A DNA stretch of 19,078 nucleotides from Segetimicrobium sp035279545 (GCA_035279545.1 DATEHM010000170.1:1-19078); one strand, 5' to 3'; positions 1-9,952 are shown, numbered from the stretch's first letter. Notes: a model not told the origin generated them from the letters alone. Numbers and translations: made by a program.

Positions 1-362
1 GCGGCGATGGCCCCGGCGGCCGCGCCGAACCCGAGCGGCCATCCCCACACGCCGTGGACCACGGCGGCGAGCGCCGCGACGCCGCCGTTGGCGATGACCT
101 GATCCCACCGCCGGCCGTTGAGATCGGACGACGGCCGCTCCACCCCGATCCCCCTCGGTTCCCAGCGGGTCAGGAGCGACGACGTCGCGGAGAAGATCCC
201 GACGAGGGCCAGCCACCGCCATCCCCCTCCGACGAAGAGCACGGTCCCCACCACCAGGGTCGCCGATGCGCCGGAGGGGGTCAGCACCCTGAAGCGGGCG
301 GCGGGGATCGCCGCGGCGGCGCTCAGGGCAAGCCCGATGGCGACGTTGAGGGTCGTGAGCAT
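1..362 (-). CDS. DUF92 (TMEM19-like) membrane protein, N-terminal part
   Basis: Partial gene that starts inside the window and runs off the left edge; 120 codons are visible. The translation begins MLTTLNVAIGL and is rich in hydrophobic stretches (about residues 3-20, 35-60 and 95-118), as in an integral membrane protein. The recognisable signature is a SSLLTRW segment near residue 65 followed about 20 residues later by GRRWDQVIANGGVAAL, which matches the DUF92 family hallmark (Gly-Arg-Arg-Asp, Gln-Val, Ala-Asn-Gly-Gly). DUF92 proteins are multi-pass membrane proteins; in phototrophs a member acts as a phytyl-phosphate kinase-type enzyme, but the role here is unknown. The ATG at 362-360 fits the usual family N-terminus; no good Shine-Dalgarno is visible before it. 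It is divergent from the AdaA-AlkA gene. Confidence 0.75.
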   Translation of the reverse strand, partial: MLTTLNVAIGLALSAAAAIPAARFRVLTPSGASATLVVGTVLFVGGGWRWLALVGIFSATSSLLTRWEPRGIGVERPSSDLNGRRWDQVIANGGVAALAAVVHGVWGWPLGFGAAAGAIA

Positions 363-582
363 CGATTGTCGTGGTTCGGGGCCGGGGGCGGGGCTCCTTG
401 GGCCGGGGGGCCCGTCGATCTCCCTTTGGTTCCTGGTAGAAGGCGGAGTGACCTTTCGATTGCAGAATCGCCTCCGCATCGCGGCGAGCGGGGCCAGAGA
501 CCGCGGTCCCGCTCGGGCGGGGGGGTCGACCGACTCGATGATCATGTCCGAAAACGGCGAGCCCGCCGACCGGCGCGTGGCC

Positions 583-588
583 TATAAT
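583..588 (+). promoter_or_regulatory. -10 box of the adaA-alkA/ogt operon
   Basis: A perfect TATAAT lies six bases before the GTG at 595, so the predicted transcription start coincides with the start codon and the message would be leaderless. No convincing -35 box is visible 17 bp upstream, which would fit an activator-dependent promoter. Ada-type proteins activate their own promoters in other bacteria; autoregulation here is an inference. Confidence 0.5.
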
Positions 589-594
589 GTGGTT

Positions 595-2046
595 GTGGTC
601 CTCGAACCCGACACCTGCTACCGTGCGCTGGCGACGCGCGACGCCCGTTTCGATGGATGTTTCTTTGTCGCGGTGTCTTCGACGGGCATCTACTGCCGGC
701 CGGTGTGCCCGGTCAAAATGCCCAAACGCGAGCACTGCATCTTCTTCCCAAGCGCCGCCGCCGCCGAGGCATCCGGATACCGGTCGTGTCTGCGTTGCCG
801 GCCCGAACTGGCGCCGGGCCTTGCCGGCATCGACGCGGGCCATCGCCTCGCCCGGTCGGCGGCGAGTCTCATTGAGGACGGTGCGGTGAACGAGATCGGC
901 GTCGAGGGCGTCGCCAGGAGCCTGGGAGTGACCGGCCGCCACCTGCGCAGGGTGTTTCGGGGCGAATTCGGCGTGTCGCCGATCCGGTTCGCCCAAACGC
1001 AGCGGCTGCTGCTGGCAAAGCGGCTGCTGACGGACACGGCCCTGCCGGTGACCGACGTCGCGTTCGCCGCTGGGTTCAACAGCCTGCGGCGACTCGACGG
1101 CCTGTTCAGAGAGCGCTATCGCTTCAGCCCGCGGCGGATCCGGAAGCTTCCTCGGGCGGCCCCGCCGCGCGACGCGATGGTGTTTGATTTGAGCTACCGG
1201 CCGCCCTACGACTGGGACGCGCTGCTCGCATTTCTCGCCGCGCGGAGCGTCAGCGGGGTGGATGGGATCGAGCGGTCCTCGTACCGCCGCATCGTGCGCA
1301 TTGTTCAGAACGGGCGGGCGCACGCCGGGTGGATCGAAATCACGCCGCATCACCGCAAGCGTGCCATGCGGGTGGTGGCGTCCGCATCGCTGGGGAAGGT
1401 GATTCCTCCGCTGCTGTCGCGGGTGAAGCACCTGCTGGACCTGTCGTGCGACCCGACCCCGATCGGCCGGGCGCTCGGGCCGCTGGCGGCGGCGCACCCC
1501 GGGCTGCGCGTCCCGGGCGCTTTTGACGGCTTTGAGCTCGCCGTCCGGGCCGTGCTGGGCCAGCAGGTCAGCGTCGCGGCCGCGCGAACGCTGGCGGGAA
1601 GGGTGGCCGCGGCCTTCGGGAGTCGCGTGGAGTCGCCGTTCGAGGCGCTGGGCACGGCGTTCCCGCCGGCAGAGCGGGTGGCGAGTTTGGAAATCGCACA
1701 GCTCGTCCGCCTGGGAATCCTGCGGTCGCGCGCGCGCACGATCCGTGAGCTGGCGAAGCTGGTGAGCGAGGGCGCGATCATCTTGACGCCGGGAATCGGT
1801 GTGGCGCAGACGATCGAGAAGCTGCAGACGATCGCCGGCATTGGCGGATGGACGGCGCAGTATATCGCGATGCGCGCTTTGGCCTGGCCCGACGCATTTC
1901 CGCACACGGACCTCGGCGTGATGAACGCGCTCGGAGAGAGGAACCCAAAGCGGGTGCTGGCCACCGCCGAAGCGTGGCGGCCGTGGAGGGCATACGCCGT
2001 GATGCACCTGTGGATGGCGGGGAGCAGCCGTGGATCTCTTCGTTGA
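595..2046 (+). CDS. AdaA-AlkA fusion: alkylation sensor/regulator and 3-methyladenine DNA glycosylase
   Basis: 483-residue fusion of alkylation-response modules. Residues 1-75 are the Ada zinc/methylphosphotriester domain, with Cys34, Cys38, Cys65 and Cys68 at the same spacing (4, 27, 3) as the zinc ligands of E. coli Ada; Cys34 corresponds to the methyl-accepting Cys38. Residues about 85-180 are an AraC-type double helix-turn-helix. From about 195 comes the AlkA N-terminal domain, then the HhH-GPD glycosylase fold with GIGGWTAQY and a catalytic Asp in PHTDLGV (about residue 439). Known role: the Ada domain takes methyl groups from DNA phosphotriesters and then activates transcription; AlkA removes 3-methyladenine and related bases. 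The GTG at 595 is chosen because homologues start just before an xDxxCYRA motif and because the -10 box at 583-588 excludes the many upstream in-frame starts (open back to 118). ogt overlaps its end. Confidence 0.92.
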   Translation: MVLEPDTCYRALATRDARFDGCFFVAVSSTGIYCRPVCPVKMPKREHCIFFPSAAAAEASGYRSCLRCRPELAPGLAGIDAGHRLARSAASLIEDGAVNEIGVEGVARSLGVTGRHLRRVFRGEFGVSPIRFAQTQRLLLAKRLLTDTALPVTDVAFAAGFNSLRRLDGLFRERYRFSPRRIRKLPRAAPPRDAMVFDLSYRPPYDWDALLAFLAARSVSGVDGIERSSYRRIVRIVQNGRAHAGWIEITPHHRKRAMRVVASASLGKVIPPLLSRVKHLLDLSCDPTPIGRALGPLAAAHPGLRVPGAFDGFELAVRAVLGQQVSVAAARTLAGRVAAAFGSRVESPFEALGTAFPPAERVASLEIAQLVRLGILRSRARTIRELAKLVSEGAIILTPGIGVAQTIEKLQTIAGIGGWTAQYIAMRALAWPDAFPHTDLGVMNALGERNPKRVLATAEAWRPWRAYAVMHLWMAGSSRGSLR

Positions 2047-2539
2047 TCGGATGCCGTCGCCGATCGGCGCGCTCCTGCTGGTGTGGCAGTCTTCGACCCT
2101 GCGGGCGCTGAGCTTCGACGACCGGGAGGAGCGTCTGCGCCGGTGGCTGCGACTTCACTACGGCGTCCTTCGATTAGCGACGGAGCGCGCGCCGGAAGTG
2201 ATTCGCGCCCCGATCGGAGCCTATTTTTACGGGGAGATCACGGCGATCGATCGGATCCTGGTACACGCGCACGGCACTCCGTTCCAGCGCCAGGTATGGG
2301 CGGCGCTGCGCGAGATCCCCGCGGGCAGCACGACGACCTACGGCGCGCTGGCCGTCCGCCTCGGGCGGAGCGGCGCGAGTCGCGCCGTTGGGTTGGCCAA
2401 CGGATCGAATCCGGTTGCCATCGTGGTCCCGTGTCATCGCGTCATCGGGGCGAATGGCGCGCTGACGGGATACGGCGGCGGGATCGATCGCAAGCGCTGG
2501 CTGCTGGAGCATGAGCGCGGCGGCGTGCTGGGGCTATAA
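2030..2539 (+). CDS. ogt: Methylated-DNA--[protein]-cysteine S-methyltransferase
   Basis: 169-residue suicide DNA repair protein that transfers the methyl group of O6-methylguanine to its own cysteine. The active-site PCHRV lies at residues 134-138 (Cys135), preceded by the DNA-binding region with TTTYGALA and SRAVGLANGSNP and followed by GYGGGIDRKRWLLEHE, all hallmarks of the MGMT/Ogt family; the length is typical. The GTG start at 2030 is inside the 3' end of the AdaA-AlkA gene (17-base overlap) with GGGGAGC just upstream, so translation is probably coupled and the two genes form one operon. E. coli carries this domain as the C-terminal half of Ada; here it is a separate protein. Confidence 0.95.
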   Translation: MDLFVDRMPSPIGALLLVWQSSTLRALSFDDREERLRRWLRLHYGVLRLATERAPEVIRAPIGAYFYGEITAIDRILVHAHGTPFQRQVWAALREIPAGSTTTYGALAVRLGRSGASRAVGLANGSNPVAIVVPCHRVIGANGALTGYGGGIDRKRWLLEHERGGVLGL

Positions 2540-2861
2540 CGTGTCAAGGGCCCGATGGCGATCGGCACAGGCGTCACGGCGCGTCGTGGATGCTCACCCA
2601 AGGATGGCGGTTGCCGAATGCGTCGGATGCCCCGGGGGCATCGCCCCCGCCCCGGCGTCCGCGGCCTATTGACAACCATACCGGGGGGCGATACATTTAG
2701 GATCGACGGTCCTCGCGGCACCTTTACAACAGGCGTCGAGCCTCCACACGGTGTTGGTTCTCTCGTCACCCTACTCATCGCCGCAGCGGTTCTTGCACCT
2801 CATATCCCTCGTGGCGATTCCGTGACGGGGGCTTTCCTTGACAAAGGTGACGCGAGGTTGG
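2540..2861. other. Non-coding region between ogt and the rRNA promoters
   Basis: No credible gene. Short open frames here lack family resemblance and good start sites. It holds a palindrome at 2626-2642 (GATGCCCC, G, GGGGCATC) that could end ogt transcription but has no U-tract, then two promoter-like elements upstream of the 16S gene. Confidence 0.6.
2669..2697 (+). promoter_or_regulatory. Candidate rRNA promoter P1
   Basis: TTGACA at 2669-2674, a 17-base spacer, then TACATT at 2692-2697. The -35 is perfect and the -10 matches consensus at four or more positions. Tandem promoters are usual for rRNA operons, and this would lie about 165 bp upstream of the second one. Confidence 0.5.
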
Positions 2862-2867
2862 TATAAC
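2838..2867 (+). promoter_or_regulatory. Candidate main rRNA promoter P2
   Basis: TTGACA at 2838-2843, an 18-base spacer, and TATAAC at 2862-2867 in an otherwise GC-rich region. This is the best sigma-A/sigma-70 type promoter in the window, about 155 bp before the mature 16S end, a normal rRNA leader length. Confidence 0.75.
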
Positions 2868-2928
2868 TAGATGTCGTGGTCGGGGGGCCAGCCTTCGGGG
2901 ATGGCTTGCCGACCGCGCCGATTCTCCA

Positions 2929-2942
2929 GCACCTTGAAAACT
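2929..2942 (+). promoter_or_regulatory. boxA-like antitermination signal in the rRNA leader
   Basis: GCACCTTGAAAACT resembles the Bacillus-type rRNA boxA (CTTTGAAAACT core), the NusB/NusE binding site that prevents premature termination of rRNA transcripts. It lies between the promoters and the 16S processing stem, the expected place. Assigned on similarity alone. Confidence 0.45.
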
Positions 2943-2944
2943 GC

Positions 2945-2959
2945 ATAGTGGCAAGGGGA
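2945..2959 (+). repeat. 5' arm of the 16S processing stem
   Basis: ATAGTGGCAAGGGGA is perfectly complementary to TCCCCTTGCCACTAT at 4662-4676, beyond the 16S 3' end, and CTG/CAG extends the helix past one bulged base. Arms of this kind enclose 16S in the precursor and are cut by RNase III. Confidence 0.8.
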
Positions 2960-3022
2960 ACGCGACAGCAGTTTCCACGAGATTGCGGACCGGAGGGGGA
3001 AACCTCTTCGGGCCTGACAATT

Positions 3023-4912
<1,890 letters not shown>

Positions 4913-6084
4913 GCTTCAAGCTACAAAGGGCGCACGGTGGATGCCCTGGCGCCAGGAGCCGATGAAGGGCGCTGTCGACGGCGAAAGCCCCGGGGAGCCG
5001 TCTAGCAGGCTTCGATCCGGGGGTGCCCCAATGGGGAAACCCGGCTGGGGTCATGCCCAGTCATCCCGCACTGAATCCATAGGTACGGGAAGGCAAGCAG
5101 GGGAACTGAAACATCTCAGTACCCTGACGAAGAGAAATCAACCGAGATTCCCCGAGTAGTGGCGAGCGAAAGGGGAACAGCCTAAACCGCCTGTGTGTGA
5201 CAGCCCTCCGGCGTTGCACAGGCGGGGTCATAGGCCGCTGCCGGACCGGGCGGAGGACCGGTCGGGAAGTTACCAACCTCAACGTTAGCCGAACTGCCCT
5301 GGAACGGCGGGCCAGAGACGGTGAAAGCCCGGTAGGCGACAACGTTGGGGCTTCCTGGGCGGATGGCCTGAGTACCGCGGGACACGTGGAACCCCGCGGG
5401 AAATCGGGGGGACCACCCTCCAAGGCTAAATACTCCTGGCGACCGATAGTGCACAAGTACCGTGAGGGAAAGGTGAAAAGCACCCCGGGAGGGGAGTGAA
5501 ATAGTACCTGAAACCGTGCGCCCACAATCAGTCGGAGGGCTATGCCGGAGCCGCAAGGCTCCGGAATGCCTGACGGCCTGCCTATTGAAGAATGAGCCGG
5601 TGAGTTACTCCATGTGGCGAGCTTAAGGGGGACACCCCGGAGGCGAAGGGAAACCGAGTCTGAATAGGGCGACTAGTCGCATGGAATAGACCCGAAACCG
5701 GGTGATCTACCCATGGCCAGGGTGAAGCGAGGTTAACCCCTCGTGGAGGCCCGAACCGGTCAGTGTTGAAAAACTGTCGGATGAGCTGTGGGTAGGGGTG
5801 AAATGCCAATCGAACCCGGAGATAGCTGGTTCTCCCCGAAATGCATTTAGGTGCAGCCCCGGAGCTAGCGTCGCGGTGGTAGAGCACTGGATGGGCTAGG
5901 GGGGCAGGAGCCCTACCGAACCCAACCAAACTCCGAATGCCGTGCCGTGGTGCCTGGGAGTGAGACTGCGGGGGATAAGCTTCGTGGTCGAGAGGGGAAC
6001 AACCCAGATCGTCGGCTAAGGTCCCAAAGTGCTAGCTAAGTGGGAAAGGAAGTGGCATCGCCCAGACAGCCAGGAGGTTGGCTC

Positions 6085-6134
<50 letters not shown>

Positions 6135-6930
6135 GCTGCGCCGAAAATGTAACGGGGCTCAAGCTAGCCACCGAAGCCACGGGTCCGCGGAGGGTATCGT
6201 CCCGAAGCGGGCGGTAGGGGAGCGTTCCGTAGTAGAGCGAAGGCAGACCGCGAGGACTGCTGGACGAGGCGGAAGTGAGAATGCCGGCATGAGTAGCGAA
6301 AAGGCAGGTGAGAATCCTGCCCGCCGTAAGCCTAAGGGTTCTTAAGGAAGGTTCGTCCGCTTAAGGTTAGGCGGGACCTAAGGTGAGGCCGAAAGGCGTA
6401 GCCGATGGACAGCCGGTTGACATTCCGGCCCCGCACCGAGCTCGTTATCAACGTCGTGGGGACGCAGGAGGGTAGACCTACCGGCGGCCGGTTGTGCCGG
6501 GCCAAGCAGGTAGGGGGAGGCGCTAGGCAAATCCGGTGCCTCATTAACCCCGAGACGCGAGTGCGAGCGGGGGGTCACAGCCCCGCGAAGTGGTTAAGCC
6601 CATGCTGCCAAGAAAAGCCGCGACGTGAGATCTCGGTGCGCCCGTACCGCAAACCGACACAGGTAGGCAGGCACTTAACGTGCTAAGGCGCGCGAGATAA
6701 CCCTGGTCAAGGAACTCGGCAATCTGACCCCGTAACCTCGGAAGAAGGGGTGCCTCGGTAAGGTGACCCTGTACAAGGGAAGCCTGATGAGGTCGCAGGG
6801 AATCGGCTCAAGCGACTGTTTAACAAAAACACATGTCTCTGCTAAGCCGCAAGGCGATGTATAGGGGCTGACACCTGCCCAGTGCCGGAAGGTTAAAGGG
6901 AGGGGTTAGTCGCAAGACAAAGCCCTGAAC

Positions 6931-7235
<305 letters not shown>

Positions 7236-7249
7236 AACGGTCCTAAGGT

Positions 7250-7668
7250 GAATTCGCTGCCCCCCGCGCCGGTGACGGTGCGGTGAGCATCCGGCCATAT
7301 GCTGGAAACCCTGAGAATCTGGCGGTACCCACGGCGGCTGACGCCGTGGGTGACAATCCGACCAGTGCAGACAATCAGCAGGAAAGACTGATCGATCTCG
7401 GTTGGGTTATTGGTTTTGTAGACGGGGAAGGATGCTTCTCCATCGGGTTCGTCCGGCAGCCAACTCGGATGAACCGGAAAGGCTACAAGACCGGCGATCG
7501 CTCAAACGATGAATCGCCAAAAATCCAGACAAGAGCTGATCAGTTTCCTCAGAGACCGTACGCCGGACATCCGAGACATCGGATGATGATATGGTCCCGC
7601 CTGCATGGCGACATGCAGGGACGACGTGCTCACGTCGTCCGCTCAACGACAATGTTGAGTAAGGCCCA
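7250..7668 (+). other. Group I intron in 23S, site L1931, with terminal A
   Basis: 419-nt insertion between U1931 and A1932. P core ATATGCTGGAAACC near 7298, Q AATCAGCAGG (7373-7382), R with GACCGTA (7554-7560) and S with TATGGTC (7590-7596); these pair as P7 with a compensatory U-A to C-G change relative to its two relatives. P10 is strong: TTCGCT (7253-7258) with exon AGCGAA (7669-7674). P1 is weak: only GGT (7247-7249) with GCC (7259-7261) pairs contiguously. The base before A1932 is A7668, not G. Between Q and R lies a broken LAGLIDADG frame. Thermotoga and Simkania 23S genes have introns at this site. Confidence 0.9.
7373..7586 (+). pseudogene. LAGLIDADG homing endonuclease remnant inside the L1931 intron
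   Basis: Reading from the intron Q element, the frame gives NQQERLIDLGWVIGFVDGEGCF and continues SIGFVRQPTRMNRKGYKTG: the first LAGLIDADG helix (GFVDGEG) and start of the saddle beta-sheet of intron-encoded endonucleases. Around 7496-7510 the homology stops and a different frame (from ATG 7509 to TGA 7586) gives MNRQKSRQELISFLRDRTPDIR, which looks like the usual C-terminal tail reading through the intron R element. A family member needs roughly 130-170 residues; about 100 central residues are missing, so this is an internal deletion with frame change. It should be catalytically dead. Confidence 0.75.
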
Positions 7669-7688
7669 AGCGAAATTCCTTGTCGGGT

Positions 7689-7994
7689 AAGGAAACTTGC
7701 CCCTTGCGGGAGAGATCCTGTAAGCAAACCGGCTCATATCGGTGGAGCCCTAACGACGGTGAAAGCCGGGCGAGGGTAATACCGAGGGAAGCTGCGCAAG
7801 CAGCCCTGTAACGACTCCAGGGAGTCGCCCTGGGGTGGCGCTCGGTGGCCGTCGCCAAATCTATGAGCGCCACAACACGCCGGTGTCTCGGATGCGGGGA
7901 TGGTGGATGCGCCTGAACGCGTCAAGCATGAGGCGGGATCCCCGATCCGAGATAAAGGTATAGTCTACGCCCTCTGGAAACAGGGGAGTGCGCG
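7689..7994 (+). other. Group I intron in 23S, site L1951, different subgroup
   Basis: 306-nt insertion between U1951 and A1952. P1: exon GGGT (7685-7688) with GCCC (7699-7702), ending in a U-G wobble. P10: intron GGAAACTT (7691-7698) with exon AAGTTCC (7995-8001), one bulged A. P-like CGACGGTGAAAGCC near 7753, Q-like GTAATACCGAGGGAAG near 7777, R-like AACGACT (7810-7816), S AAGGTATAGTCTA (7955-7967). The last base is G7994. The core does not resemble the other three introns, and the stretch between R and S (about 140 nt) is long and GC-rich with a TCTCGGAT/ATCCGAGA helix. No endonuclease frame. Coxiella has an intron at this site too. Confidence 0.88.
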
Positions 7995-8027
<33 letters not shown>

Positions 8028-8273
8028 GAGCGCTGTCTCGACCAGGGACTCGGCGAAGTTGTGGTGTTCGTGAAGACACGAACTCCCCGCAGCTGGACGG
8101 AAAGACCCCGTGGAGCTTTACTGTATCCTGTTATTGGATGTGGTTCTCTCATGTAGAGGATAGGTGGGAGGCTACGAAGCCGGGGCGCTAGCTTCGGTGG
8201 AGCCGACCTTGGAATACCACCCTTGATAGGATTACGTCCTAACCGGCGACCTTATCGGTTGTTGGGACAGTGG

Positions 8274-8311
<38 letters not shown>

Positions 8312-8466
8312 TGTAACGGAGGCGCCCAAAGGTCCCCTCAGCACGGTTGGAAACCGTGCGTCGAGTGTAAGGGCATAAGGGGGCTTGACTGTGAGGCCAA
8401 CAAGCCGAGCAGGGACGAAAGTCGGGCCTAGTGATCCTACGGCGGCAAGTGGAAGCGCCGTGGCTT

Positions 8467-8499
<33 letters not shown>

Positions 8500-8516
8500 G
8501 ATCTCCCCCAAGAGTC

Positions 8517-8571
<55 letters not shown>

Positions 8572-8578
8572 TAGTAGC

Positions 8579-8612
<34 letters not shown>

Positions 8613-8646
8613 TACGTGAGCTGGGTTCAGAACGTCGTGAGACAGT

Positions 8647-8974
8647 AAGTGACCGTTGCTGTCTATAAATCCGGCTATATGCTGGAAAGCCTGGCGGATC
8701 CCACGCTACCAGTGATGATCCACGCTGGTGACAACGCGGTGGGTGCAGGTAATCAGCAGGGAAGGCCAGACGAGCCGTCGCCACGACGGGGCGGGCAGCA
8801 GGCGAAGGGGATCTTCGGAAAAGGGCCCTCGCCGGTCTGGAACCCTCAGAGACTGTACGCCGGACCCTCGATTGGTGAGGTGAAGATACAGTCCGAGCTC
8901 CTAGGCGACTAGGAGAGGCAGGCAGAAATGACCTGCCCCTCTCCGCGACCGTTACGGAGGGAGTCACAACACTG
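8647..8974 (+). other. Group I intron in 23S after U2604, beside the peptidyl-transferase centre
   Basis: 328-nt insertion between U2604 and U2605. P1: exon AGACAGT (8640-8646) pairs with GCTGTCT (8658-8664), ending in the U-G wobble. P10: intron GACCG (8651-8655) with exon CGGTC (8976-8980). P core TATATGCTGGAAAGC near 8676, Q AATCAGCAGG (8751-8760), R with GACTGTA (8851-8857), S with TACAGTC (8887-8893), forming a perfect P7. The last base is G8974. A long P6-type stem (GGCCAGAC/GTCTGG and an inner GGCGAAGGG helix) replaces any endonuclease. The core is nearly the same as in the L1917 intron. The three hairpins between S and the 3' end (for example CTCCTAG/CTAGGAG near 8898) are longer than in its relatives. 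Confidence 0.92.
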
Positions 8975-9106
8975 TCGGTCCCTATCCACTGCGGGCGCAG
9001 GAGGCTTGAGGGGAGCTGCTCCTAGTACGAGAGGACCGGAGTGGACGCACCTCTGGTGTACCGGTTGTCCTGCCAAGGGCACGCGCCGGGTAGCTATGTG
9101 CGGACG

Positions 9107-9139
<33 letters not shown>

Positions 9140-9269
9140 CACCCCAAGATGAGGCCTCCCACCGGGTAACCGGGTAAGACCCCAGGGAGACTACCTGGTT
9201 GATAGGCCGGGGGTGGAAGGGCCGTAAGGCCTTGAGCCTACCGGTACTAATCGGTCGAGGGCTTGAAGG

Positions 9270-9410
9270 TACTGCCTTAGGGGTAGCTGTATGGAGCTTG
9301 CACCGTGGCTCGGAGTCGCAGGCCAAGGCTTCATTTGCACGCGGAGCCGGGATCCGAACGCACGAGCCATGGCTGAGTCGTTGGGGCTGTATGGCCCCGT
9401 TCACAAAATT
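9270..9410 (+). other. 23S-5S spacer
   Basis: Contains the 3' arm of the 23S processing stem (9275-9292). A GAGCCGGGATCCGAAC stretch near 9344 looks faintly like a T-arm on the opposite strand, but no cloverleaf forms. No tRNA is present. Confidence 0.75.
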
Positions 9411-9529
<119 letters not shown>

Positions 9530-9534
9530 TAGTG

Positions 9535-9568
9535 TCAGCGAGGGAGAGCTTTGGCTCTCCCTCGCTGA
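9535..9568 (+). terminator. rRNA operon terminator hairpin
   Basis: Perfect 15-bp inverted repeat (TCAGCGAGGGAGAGC and its complement) around a TTTG loop, directly after 5S. A U-tract is weak (ATTTTCC lies about 20 bases on), but the strength and position support termination of the rRNA transcript. Confidence 0.85.
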
Positions 9569-9645
9569 TGATTGATCCTCATTTTCCACGCGTCGGCCCG
9601 TCGGCTGATCCGCGTGCCGTCACCCTCCGATTACCCTGTCCCATC

Positions 9646-9666
9646 AGATGCCCGTCGGGGGCATCT
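9646..9666 (+). promoter_or_regulatory. Hairpin in the rpoZ leader
   Basis: AGATGCCC, GTCGG loop, GGGCATCT: an 8-bp perfect stem 34 bases before the rpoZ start. It has no U-tract, so its role (attenuation, mRNA stability or a repeat) is open. It resembles the palindrome at 2626-2642. Confidence 0.45.
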
Positions 9667-9700
9667 GCACCGATGCATCCCGAGAGGATGGGATCTGACC

Positions 9701-9901
9701 ATGATGATCAGGCCGCCGCTTGAGGCTCTGCTTGAGAGGATCGAGAACAAGTACGTGTTGGTCGTGGCCGTTTCGAAACGGGCGCGTGTTTTGAAGGAAG
9801 GTCAGTTGCCGATGGTGGACGTGGCGAGCAACAGCCCGGTGACCGTGGCGCTCGAAGAGATCGCCGCCGGGAAGATCCGGGTCGAAAAGCCGAAAGAGTA
9901 A
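9701..9901 (+). CDS. rpoZ: RNA polymerase omega subunit
   Basis: 66-residue protein beginning MMIRPPLEALLERIENKYVLVV, with SKRARVL, a VDVASNSPVTVALEEIAAGKI core and a charged C-terminus. This is the full length and conserved pattern of bacterial omega (RPPLExLLExxxNKYxLV; S-x-x-x-V-T-x-A-L-E-E-I-A). Omega binds the beta-prime subunit and helps assemble RNA polymerase. Start choice is ATG 9701 or 9704; GAGAGG at 9682-9687 is a distant Shine-Dalgarno candidate. An open frame extends upstream to 9572 but its extra residues have no family resemblance and overlap the hairpin leader. It stands alone here, without the gmk gene that usually precedes it, and is convergent with ald. Confidence 0.88.
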   Translation: MMIRPPLEALLERIENKYVLVVAVSKRARVLKEGQLPMVDVASNSPVTVALEEIAAGKIRVEKPKE

Positions 9902-9916
9902 TCCCCCGCTTCGCTT

Positions 9917-9952
9917 CCACCCGGCCCGCGGCCATGGCCGCCCCCAGGGTGG
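9917..9952. terminator. Possible bidirectional terminator between rpoZ and ald
   Basis: CCACCC (9917-9922) pairs with GGGTGG (9947-9952) around a perfect 14-base palindrome GCGGCCATGGCCGC (9928-9941). It lies in the 81-bp gap between two convergent genes. No U-tract on either side, so confidence is low. Confidence 0.35.

Noticed and set aside
118..594. Upstream extension of the AdaA-AlkA frame
   Set aside because: The extra 159 residues have no family resemblance, are of GC-driven composition, and lie upstream of the TATAAT promoter.
9340..9400. Possible minus-strand tRNA in the 23S-5S spacer
   Set aside because: A GTTCG-GATCCC stretch is T-arm-like but its stem does not pair and no anticodon arm or acceptor stem exists.
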